Below, piece after piece: positions 31,049-36,373 of a DNA stretch of 36,373 nt; the stretch's first letter is position 1, and each line of letters opens with the position of its first letter. The stretch covers positions 1-36,373 of the forward strand of contig NZ_FNEJ01000034.1 of the NCBI RefSeq assembly GCF_900100085.1. Direction: 5' to 3'. Position numbers and translations under genes: made by a program. The notes beneath the pieces are model-generated. The model was given only the letters and a program-made list of their open reading frames with translations, made no database searches and was not told the origin of the DNA. The stretch comes from Salipiger marinus. Its GTDB lineage: Bacteria; Pseudomonadota; Alphaproteobacteria; Rhodobacterales; Rhodobacteraceae.

Positions 31049-31740
31049 CCCTGAAGACGCAAGATGACGGCTGCAATGAGCGTCAGACACAGAGCTGTCA
31101 AAAGGAAGGCAAACAAAGCAACCACAACAGCACCCGCTTTTTTCGGCAAAAGACTGACGAATGGTCTCAGGATAAGTGAGTCTTCCGCCGCGGTGATATA
31201 GAGCGGCAGCGCACTTACCAGCGTAGCATACAGGTAGACCCCGGAAATATTTTCAAAGTGTGCGGACCGCGCCAGTGTGGGCGCAACCACTGACAGAGCC
31301 GTAGACCGACTACCTCCAAATGAGCCGAACCAACTGGCGGAGAGCACATAGATGAAGGCGTGGAGAACTAGAAAGAGAGCGACGCGGATTACAAGATCGA
31401 GGAGAATGGACGACGCCGGATCACGGCCATTGGCGTCCTTAGCACTCAACACCGCAAACAAAAAGAAACCGACGTAGTTGACGATAAAGATGACCGGCAG
31501 CCCATTCGTCAGAACCTGCCTGAGAAATCGTGATAGCGCCGGTCCACCGTCCATCAATGCCGAAGCAAATCCAGGCGCACGCATGACATAAACGAGCAAG
31601 ACCGGCAGGAGACCGATTAGGCTGAAGACCAAGACGTTCATTACAAATTTCACGCCCGGCATCTTGGTTGAGAAGAACCGTTGCATGTGAGCAGGTTGGC
31701 ATGTCGGGAGACAACAGTCGACTTTCTCTGCGACCATCAT
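31045..31740 (-). CDS. Multi-helix membrane protein of unknown function
   Basis: The ~231-residue protein has about five membrane helices (FVMNVLVFSLIGLLPVLLVY; LPVIFIVNYVGFFLFAVLSA; DLVIRVALFLVLHAFIYVLS; SGVYLYATLVSALPLYITAA; GAVVVALFAFLLTALCLTLI). It has a Cys-containing N-terminus (KVDCCLPTCQPAH). I do not recognise the family. The start is unsure: ATG 31740 and three in-frame ATGs (31686, 31662, 31641) all lack a good ribosome site. It lies between the copper island and repC; its stop overlaps the dsbB stop in convergent orientation. No link to metals or replication can be shown. Confidence 0.6.
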   Translation of the reverse strand: MMVAEKVDCCLPTCQPAHMQRFFSTKMPGVKFVMNVLVFSLIGLLPVLLVYVMRAPGFASALMDGGPALSRFLRQVLTNGLPVIFIVNYVGFFLFAVLSAKDANGRDPASSILLDLVIRVALFLVLHAFIYVLSASWFGSFGGSRSTALSVVAPTLARSAHFENISGVYLYATLVSALPLYITAAEDSLILRPFVSLLPKKAGAVVVALFAFLLTALCLTLIAAVILRLQG

Positions 31741-31810
31741 TTATTTACATAAACTTCATTACCCGATTTTCAGCGCGTTTTTGGGCAATTTCAGTTGCGG
31801 GTTGGAAACT

Positions 31811-32968
31811 CTACCTCACCCTATTGCGCCGTTTTTGCAGAGCCGCAACGCTTGCATTAAAGTCCAGCCTTCCTGCCTTGGCTCGACGGATCAGTTCGCG
31901 CATCAAACCGCCAGGATTGCGAACAGGGTAGCTCGGGTGATCTCGCTGCGCATCAACCAATAGTAGGCAGAAAGCCAACCCGTGGTCGCCCAAGGTGCTC
32001 TGGCCCTCGTGCCAAACTGAAGCATGGATATCGAGCATCGGCAGCAACGCCCAGGCAGCCTCGATGATGTCGCGCTCTTTGAGAGGTCGGTTCTGATCTC
32101 GGCTCGCGTCAAGCATCATGCGTAAGCCGTCGCCGGCAATGCGATATAGATTCTCTGGCGTCAGAGCGGGTGGCGCGGGGCAGGGAATTGATGATGGCAA
32201 TTCACTCTGTGCGATTTCCGCGTGTCTTCCAGAGTTATCCACAGCGGGTGGCGTCTTTACAGTTTGAGTTTCTTCTCTGGTGTTTTGTGTAAAGGGCCGG
32301 AAGTTTTCCGCTGGTTGGTCGGAAGAAAGCCCATGGTTTTCAAGCCAGTCATCAAGGCTGTTGCACAGATCGGAACTGGCCTTCAAATGGGCGTTGAGCC
32401 GCTCCAGACCAAGACGGCTTAACGCATCGCTGCGAGGCCATTCATCGAAACTGGCGAGAATCTTGACGATCTCAGGATCGTTGATAGCCGAGGAGGGCAG
32501 GGCGGCGATGCACCGTTTCATGTGACGCAAACGAAGGGACCGAAGATCCTTCAAAGCGCGCAAATGCCTCCGTTCCGCACGGAGCCGATCGCGAAGGGCT
32601 ATGAACTCTTTCAGTCGCGCGATCAGCGGAGTCAGTATCAAGCCTAGGCCAGCGCGACCATAGCGGGCCCCATTCGCCGCGACACGTTTCACGATCAGCC
32701 CAAGCTTGGCCAGCGCGGCCTCATCCGTTCGCAACTGGCGCGACGTCTTGCCAAGTTCGACCGCTGCGAGATCTTGCGCGCCAAAAAACACCGGTTCACG
32801 ATGGGGAGAGGTCCAGTCGGATGCGCGGGTCCGCCCAATGATGTAGTTCAGAACTGCGAGGCGCGCCGGGCGCAGGCCTATATGCGGGGCAACCTCTGAA
32901 ATTAGTGCCATAACAGCACCTTTGGTCCAGCCTTCCGGCAGGGTGAGATGGGTTTGGATCACGTTCAC
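31811..32968 (-). CDS. repC: Plasmid replication initiator RepC
   Basis: The 385-residue protein matches RepC of alphaproteobacterial repABC-type plasmids. It has an N-terminal winged-helix domain (LPEGWTKGAVMALISEVAPH, LRPARLAVLNYIIGRTRASD) and a helical middle (GRAGLGLILTPLIARLKEFI). The variable linker is followed by the C-terminal conserved block (LYRIAGDGLRMMLDASRDQN, NPGGLMRELIRRAKAGRLDF). It starts at GTG 32968 with AAGGA seven bases upstream. repA and repB are not adjacent: upstream lies a ctRNA-like region and then secreted-protein genes. In this family the origin lies within repC; a perfect DnaA box is found at 32235-32243. It may be a repC-only replicon or depend on partition genes elsewhere. 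Confidence 0.9.
   Translation of the reverse strand: MNVIQTHLTLPEGWTKGAVMALISEVAPHIGLRPARLAVLNYIIGRTRASDWTSPHREPVFFGAQDLAAVELGKTSRQLRTDEAALAKLGLIVKRVAANGARYGRAGLGLILTPLIARLKEFIALRDRLRAERRHLRALKDLRSLRLRHMKRCIAALPSSAINDPEIVKILASFDEWPRSDALSRLGLERLNAHLKASSDLCNSLDDWLENHGLSSDQPAENFRPFTQNTREETQTVKTPPAVDNSGRHAEIAQSELPSSIPCPAPPALTPENLYRIAGDGLRMMLDASRDQNRPLKERDIIEAAWALLPMLDIHASVWHEGQSTLGDHGLAFCLLLVDAQRDHPSYPVRNPGGLMRELIRRAKAGRLDFNASVAALQKRRNRVR
32235..32243 (+). promoter_or_regulatory. Perfect DnaA box inside repC (possible oriV)
   Basis: TTATCCACA at 32235-32243, the consensus DnaA site, lies in the variable linker part of repC, next to a locally AT-richer stretch (~32200-32290). In repABC plasmids the origin maps within repC, so this is a plausible origin element. 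Confidence 0.5.
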
Positions 32969-32975
32969 TGTCTAG

Positions 32976-32996
32976 TCCTTGTGAATTGGGACAAGG
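32976..32996 (-). promoter_or_regulatory. Hairpin masking the repC ribosome site
   Basis: In the repC mRNA, CCTTGT (32996-32991) can pair with ACAAGG (32982-32977) around an eight-base loop. The AAGGA ribosome site of repC (32980-32976) is partly inside this stem, so folding would limit RepC synthesis. Confidence 0.4.
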
Positions 32997-33074
32997 CTGC
33001 AACAGGGCATCCGTGCCCCCGCGAGCGACACGTTTTTTCATTGCCTTGACTGTCGGGACTGCTAGAACGAGATC

Positions 33075-33163
33075 ACAGTTTGATTTGATCTGACGGAACG
33101 CCAATTCCGTTGTTCTTTGAGCCCCTCGCTTGGTTGCCGCCTTGCGGGGGTTTCTTCTTTTTT
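33075..33163 (+). ncRNA. Candidate antisense ctRNA controlling repC
   Basis: A short plus-strand transcript is suggested opposite the repC leader, the place and orientation of ctRNAs in repABC plasmids. A possible promoter is TTGCCT (33041-33046), 16 bases, TAGAAC (33063-33068). The RNA would have a stem-loop ACGGAA...TTCCGT (33093-33110) and end at an intrinsic terminator (33123-33163). No plus-strand gene lies upstream that could otherwise use that terminator. Promoter match is weak (4/6 each box). Confidence 0.45.
33123..33163 (+). terminator. Plus-strand intrinsic terminator
   Basis: CCCTCGC (33123-33129) pairs with GCGGGGG (33144-33150) with one G-T pair, followed by TTTCTTCTTTTTT (33151-33163). 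The orientation is plus, opposite to the flanking genes, supporting a small plus-strand RNA. Confidence 0.65.
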
Positions 33164-33188
33164 ATCGTTTGCCTGTGACTGTTTGAGA

Positions 33189-33842
33189 TCAGTAGTTGAC
33201 TTGTTCGAAGCCATAGGTGCCCTCAAAATCCTCCCAATCGACGAACACAGCACGGACCCAGACATCGGGGCAGTTCTGGCCGTATCGCTCGGCCCCTCGG
33301 AAGGCTGGAGGAAGGGCACTTATCGAGCTGTTTTGCCACCGGAATTGGCCGTTCTGATCATACGTGCCACGCCGCACAGAAGCATATCTGTTGCAATCGT
33401 CACGGCCCTCCCTCTGACGTGCCGTAACCTGAAAGACATCTATGGAGCGGATGAAATCAAAAGCAGGGTCCGTCACATCGATATTGGCGGCACGCCCGAC
33501 AGCTTGGACGAGCTGGAGCGTTTCTCGCTCTCGGGGCAGGGAGACTGCTGGACCCGGATTGAACCCCGCCAACCTGTAGAGGCGCTCAACCGGGTTCGGC
33601 GCTTCGAACTCAGCACGCATTGGACAACGCCAGATCTGCAGCGGTGGTTCGACTGGCCAGGGCGTGATCCGGCGGATAAACTCCGCGCGCGCGCGGGCAC
33701 ATGGGACCGAAGGCGGCCAACCGCCTGCAAGGCACAGGAGGATCGCACAATCGATCTGGTAGCCTTGTGCGGCGGCAGGTTTGGCAGCAAGCGGTGTAAG
33801 CCCGATCGCGATGATCGCGACAGTTGACAGAAGCCGCCTCAT
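33189..33842 (-). CDS. Exported protein of unknown function between repC and vir genes
   Basis: The 217-residue protein has a signal peptide (MRRLLSTVAIIAIGLTPLAA, then KPAAAQG). The mature part has six cysteines (QIDCAILLCLAGGWPPSVPC, IWRCPM, DDCNRY, QNCPDVW), likely disulfide-bonded, and ends WVRAVFVDWEDFEGTYGF. I recognise it only as the kind of conserved hypothetical protein carried on conjugative plasmids of Rhodobacteraceae. A promoter with ATGACA, 17 bases, ATTATA lies 30-58 bases upstream. It may share a transcript with repC. A plus-strand open frame over the same region (33117-33827) is a shadow. Confidence 0.72.
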   Translation of the reverse strand: MRRLLSTVAIIAIGLTPLAAKPAAAQGYQIDCAILLCLAGGWPPSVPCARARAEFIRRITPWPVEPPLQIWRCPMRAEFEAPNPVERLYRLAGFNPGPAVSLPRERETLQLVQAVGRAANIDVTDPAFDFIRSIDVFQVTARQREGRDDCNRYASVRRGTYDQNGQFRWQNSSISALPPAFRGAERYGQNCPDVWVRAVFVDWEDFEGTYGFEQVNY

Positions 33843-33871
33843 GACAGAGCGCCGCCGCTAAAGCGTTGTCG

Positions 33872-33900
33872 TATAATCAGACTTATGTTAATTGTGTCAT
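33872..33900 (-). promoter_or_regulatory. Sigma70-type promoter for the 33842 gene
   Basis: On the minus strand ATGACA (33900-33895), 17 bases, ATTATA (33877-33872); an AT-rich island in otherwise GC-rich DNA. It would start transcription near 33865. Confidence 0.45.
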
Positions 33901-33927
33901 AATTGCTGACATATTTTGCGCGTCGTT

Positions 33928-34197
33928 TCATTGGAACATCTCCTGGTAAGCGTCAAGCACAAGACGGACTTCGGCCTGCGCGGAAGCTGATGCTGCGGCG
34001 AGGCAATTCAGATAGGTTTGTGCCTCATCGAAGTAGGTGTTGAACTCGGCTCTGATGTCGTCGCCGTACTCGTTCAGGAGCGCAGGCGAGGCCGCCAGCT
34101 CCGGCCGCAACGGCAACACGCAGTCCATCGCCAGCGTCTCGGCATTTGCTGGGATCGCTAGGGCGATGAATGTGCTACATGCCAGCAACCGCGACAT
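33928..34197 (-). CDS. Small exported protein, unknown function
   Basis: The 89-residue protein starts at ATG 34197 with GGGAG eight bases upstream; an in-frame ATG at 34215 is less likely. Its signal peptide (MSRLLACSTFIALAIPANAE) is followed by a mature part with two cysteines (AMDCVLPLRPEL, YLNCLAAAS) and long helices (DIRAEFNTYFDEAQTYLNCL, AEVRLVLDAYQEMF). No family is recognised. It is divergent from the vir-side genes and lies upstream of the 33842 gene on the same strand. Confidence 0.65.
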   Translation of the reverse strand: MSRLLACSTFIALAIPANAETLAMDCVLPLRPELAASPALLNEYGDDIRAEFNTYFDEAQTYLNCLAAASASAQAEVRLVLDAYQEMFQ

Positions 34198-34394
34198 CTG
34201 GTGGTCTCCCGACAATCTGGGGGCGAATCGTGTGTCGGACCTATCACCGAAAAAATATCGTAATCAATCAAAAGATATCTATTGACCATCTAACGGGTTT
34301 TTCGCTACGTCGCCGCATATCTTGTGACATGCACTGTTTGAAGCGGTGCAAAAGCAGGTTACTTCCGTAGGAACTTCTTTCCTTCGGAGGCAAA

Positions 34395-34736
34395 ATGGCA
34401 GGAACAAAATACCCCGTGATCCTAACATCGCACATGCAAGAGGCGATCGAGGGTGGGGCATGGATCGAGGTGGAATGCGTTGAAGCCCCGGAAAAGGGCG
34501 GCAACACGCATAGGGGTGGCTGGACGGTTTTCGTCTGCTCCAATGACGGTCAAGGCGGTGTGCACCGGTCGGTCTATGTGACCAACCGGGATCTTAAACC
34601 ACGCGTCTTCAAGACCGCAGCAGGGCTCATGAGCTTCTGCCTGGAGCTCGACGCAAAGGTATTCAGCTGCCCTCTCCGAGAAGGTGAGAGAGGCACGTGG
34701 GAGTTTGAGACGACAAGGTATCCTACCAGCGGCTAG
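34395..34736 (+). CDS. Small cytosolic protein leading the vir operon, unknown function
   Basis: The 113-residue protein follows a GGAGG site (TCGGAGGCAAA). It has no signal peptide: [20 protein letters not shown] is followed by [29 protein letters not shown] and [20 protein letters not shown] do not recognise a domain. Its 3' end overlaps the virB1 start by ~50 bases, so the two are in one transcript. A possible -35 TTGACC lies at ~34282 in the AT-rich gap before it, but no full promoter could be assigned. Confidence 0.65.
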   Translation: MAGTKYPVILTSHMQEAIEGGAWIEVECVEAPEKGGNTHRGGWTVFVCSNDGQGGVHRSVYVTNRDLKPRVFKTAAGLMSFCLELDAKVFSCPLREGERGTWEFETTRYPTSG

Positions 34737-35367
34737 CCTCGTTCTCTGGGGGCTTTCAGGCCCTTCCACTTATGCACAATCCGTTATCGATCTCGATGCT
34801 CCAGACCGTGTTGGTCGACTGACCAGTAGCGTTCTCGACTTTGCAAGACCCCAACCCGAGCAAAGTGACGGTGTCGCACGCTCTGAGGTCGTCCCTCTTG
34901 ATTCACCACGCCTGTCTCCGCCTCGGGTCCCATCGGGCCGCCCTGCGATCGAGACTATGATCCTTGATGTGGGGTCGGTTTACGTGGACCACCCGGCCCT
35001 GCGCAGGGCCGGGATGTCCTCTCGCGATTGGCTCGCATTCTTTCGCGCCAACATCGCTATTGAAAGCGCATTTGATCCAGGCGCGCGGTCGCATGTCGGC
35101 GCAATCGGGCTTGGGCAGTTGATGCCGGACACTGCGCGCGTGCTTGGCGTCGATCCGCATGATCCTGAGCAAAACCTGCATGGATCCGCCCGCTACTTGC
35201 TGACACAACTTGATCGTTTCGGCACGCCGCAGCTTGCGCTTGCAGCCTATAATGCCGGCCCCGAAGCCGTGGCGCGCCATGGCGGGATTCCCCCCTACCG
35301 CGAAACCCAAGGCCATGTCCGCAAGGTCATGGCCGTCTATGCCCAATCCATCGGAGACCAGATATGA
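34684..35367 (+). CDS. virB1: VirB1-type lytic transglycosylase
   Basis: The 227-residue protein has an N-terminal signal segment ([20 protein letters not shown], from a GTG start at 34684 within the previous gene). A linker is followed by a SLT/transglycosylase domain: [20 protein letters not shown] with catalytic Glu in [27 protein letters not shown], and [20 protein letters not shown]. It opens peptidoglycan for T4SS assembly. It overlaps virB2 by four bases. The start codon is the least certain part; no strong ribosome site precedes it. Confidence 0.85.
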   Translation: MREARGSLRRQGILPAASLVLWGLSGPSTYAQSVIDLDAPDRVGRLTSSVLDFARPQPEQSDGVARSEVVPLDSPRLSPPRVPSGRPAIETMILDVGSVYVDHPALRRAGMSSRDWLAFFRANIAIESAFDPGARSHVGAIGLGQLMPDTARVLGVDPHDPEQNLHGSARYLLTQLDRFGTPQLALAAYNAGPEAVARHGGIPPYRETQGHVRKVMAVYAQSIGDQI

Positions 35368-35648
35368 AACGCATCGACTATACCCGGGCGGCATTGGCCG
35401 CGTTGCTGATAGTGGCCGCAGCCCCGGCGCTTGCACAGGACCTCAGCCCGGTCTCTGACATGATCGACAACATCATCGACGCGGTGACGGGTCCGATCGG
35501 TCGTGGCCTCGGCGTGCTCGCTCTCGTGGGATCGGGTGTCATGATGTTTTTCGGGCGTCTCAACTGGCCGATCTTCGTCGCCGTGTTTGTCGGCGTGGTG
35601 CTGATCTTTTCGGCCGAGACCATCATCGATGGCTTTGCGGCTCCTTGA
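35364..35648 (+). CDS. virB2: VirB2-type T4SS major pilin
   Basis: The 94-residue pre-pilin has a signal peptide ([20 protein letters not shown], cleavage after ALA). Two hydrophobic helices ([20 protein letters not shown] and [20 protein letters not shown]) with a short turn follow, the TrbC/VirB2 layout. It lies between virB1 (four-base overlap) and virB3 (23-base gap). Confidence 0.85.
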   Translation: MKRIDYTRAALAALLIVAAAPALAQDLSPVSDMIDNIIDAVTGPIGRGLGVLALVGSGVMMFFGRLNWPIFVAVFVGVVLIFSAETIIDGFAAP

Positions 35649-35671
35649 TCTGACAGGCCGCAGAGACCTCC

Positions 35672-35947
35672 ATGCGCGACACACCACTCTTTCTGGGGCT
35701 GACCAAGCCGCCACGGATATTCGGTCTCCCGATCGGATATTTTGTGGCGCTGGTCTTCGCATCCGTGATCCCTTTCATTCTGGTTGACGACATGCGGTTC
35801 CTGCTGGTGTTCCTCGCGGGCTACCCACCGCTTTGGGTGGTCGCAGACCGCAATCCACATCTGTTCCAGATTTTGAACGTGGTGATGTCGCGCACACCGC
35901 GAACGAGTGTGCGATCCCGCGATGGGGGCGATTTCTATGTCGCGTGA
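35672..35947 (+). CDS. virB3: VirB3-type T4SS inner-membrane protein
   Basis: The 91-residue protein begins MRDTPLFLGLTKPPRIFGLP, the typical VirB3 start, and has two close membrane helices (IGYFVALVFASVIPFILVDD; LLVFLAGYPPLWVVADRNPH). The C-terminal tail ends in GGDFYVA. It overlaps the virB4 start by 11 bases. Confidence 0.85.
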   Translation: MRDTPLFLGLTKPPRIFGLPIGYFVALVFASVIPFILVDDMRFLLVFLAGYPPLWVVADRNPHLFQILNVVMSRTPRTSVRSRDGGDFYVA

Positions 35948-36035
35948 GTTTCGGGGGTTGATTGCAAGCAACGCTGTTCGGGATGCACTTGGGGACAAGG
36001 TCTTGAAAGCCGAGCGTCTTGGGCGGCACCTACCT
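35937..36035 (+). pseudogene. virB4: VirB4 N-terminus, cut by an IS256-type element
   Basis: The frame from ATG 35937 encodes MSREFRGLIASNAVRDALGD, then KVLKAERLGRHLP, the start of a VirB4 ATPase. VirB4 proteins normally continue with a Y..H.D segment after GRHLP; here the next codons (GAG AAA CAC...) do not fit. An IS256-type transposase starts 95 bases later, so the junction is placed near 36036. The ATPase domains are absent in the window. If the gene does not resume after the element, transfer is lost. Confidence 0.65.
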
Positions 36036-36373
36036 GAGAAACACGCGAAAGTTGGTGATGCCCTGAGGGGCGGCATATCATGGCGGTGTTCAGACGCCGT
36101 CAATTCTCAGCCGAGAAAGGGATATGCCACATGCCAGAGACTACCATCACAGAACTGCCCGATCCATCAGGATTTGGCTCCGACCCGTTCACCGACGTTC
36201 TGCGCGATGGAGCGCGCAAGCTGATCGAACAGGCAATCCACGCCGAGCTGGCCGCGCTCATGAACGCCTTTTCCGGGGACAAGCTCGAGGACGGGCGGGC
36301 ACGCCTGGTGCGCCATGGTCATTTGCCGGAACGCGACGTGATGACCGGCATTGGTCCAGTGCCCGTTAAGGTG
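36036..36373 (+). mobile_element. IS256-family element, left part (runs off the window)
   Basis: The left end (starting GAGAAACACGCGAAAGTTGG, boundary inferred from the virB4 break) is followed by the transposase gene. The right end and target duplication lie beyond 36373, so the boundary is approximate; an alternative left end is the GGGGCGGCATATCATGG stretch near 36066. Confidence 0.6.
36131..36373 (+). CDS. IS256-family transposase, N-terminal part
   Basis: The frame from ATG 36131 stays open to the window end (81 codons). It has PDPSGFGSDPFTDVLRDGAR, IEQAIHAELAALMNAFSGDK and ARLVRHGHLPERDVMTGIGP. The ARKLIEQAI.AE...........R.GHLPER...TGIGPV pattern is the N-terminal domain of IS256-type (Mutator-like) transposases. 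The DDE residues lie downstream of the window. Confidence 0.88.
   Translation, partial: MPETTITELPDPSGFGSDPFTDVLRDGARKLIEQAIHAELAALMNAFSGDKLEDGRARLVRHGHLPERDVMTGIGPVPVKV

Noticed and set aside
33117-33827. 236-codon plus-strand frame opposite the 33189-33842 gene
   Set aside because: The minus-strand frame has a signal peptide, paired cysteines and a promoter; the plus frame starts inside a terminator and has no domain.
1-36373. CRISPR arrays and tRNA/rRNA genes
   Set aside because: No regularly spaced repeats and no tRNA-like cloverleaf or rRNA segments were noticed anywhere in the window.

Overview
The window looks like part of a plasmid or plasmid-derived accessory region from a marine-type alphaproteobacterium, most likely Rhodobacteraceae (Roseobacter group). 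The basis is the GC-rich codon use, a RepC-type initiator, an alphaproteobacterial VirB system and IS families common in that group. No database search was possible, so every name rests on motifs and family knowledge.

Left part (1-8000) is a graveyard of mobile elements around a two-component system. It holds an IS21 right end (IstB C-terminus), an IS3 orfB cut at its 5' end, a cupredoxin relic trapped between two IS3 right ends, a small secreted protein, a decayed IS110, an intact response regulator and histidine kinase, and an apparently complete IS66 element. The IS66 has good terminal repeats and no target duplication, and it sits between stumps of two unrelated genes.

The middle (8000-31000) is a copper and heavy-metal island. 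On the minus strand lie a Cys-rich secreted protein, a FixH/YtkA-like protein, CusB and CusA. A truncated second copA and a DMT-transporter stump follow. Next comes a plus-strand cluster that starts with an ECF sigma factor carrying a cysteine-rich tail and continues with an unknown protein, a DUF3141 protein, a His-rich mini membrane protein, a FabI-like reductase, an orphan Rieske protein and a CBS/BON protein. After it come a 54-residue CC/CCC metallothionein-like protein, a Met-rich EF-hand protein, a DUF5676 membrane protein, CopA behind a CueR-type promoter, a DUF2933 protein, a PEMT/ICMT-like methyltransferase and an APC permease. An Scs/Dsb-like thiol-redox block (DsbD/ScsB, rhodanese, DsbA-like, SHOCT, DsbB) closes the island.

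The right part (31000-36373) is plasmid backbone: repC without adjacent repA or repB, a candidate antisense ctRNA, hypothetical secreted proteins, then virB1-virB2-virB3 and the first ~33 codons of virB4, which is broken by an IS256-type element running off the window.

The most interesting signal is a regulatory one. The motif TGTAACG-N15-(C/G)GTC occurs upstream of three copper-type units: the cus operon, the DUF3141/FabI/Rieske cluster, and the metallothionein-like/EF-hand unit. Two copies share 17 identical bases. With the ECF factor's CorE-like Cys-rich tail and the lack of an anti-sigma gene, this suggests a self-sensing, copper-responsive sigma regulon. A second shared operator (GWTACACTTYGWTACA) links the two-component system to the small secreted protein at the left end.
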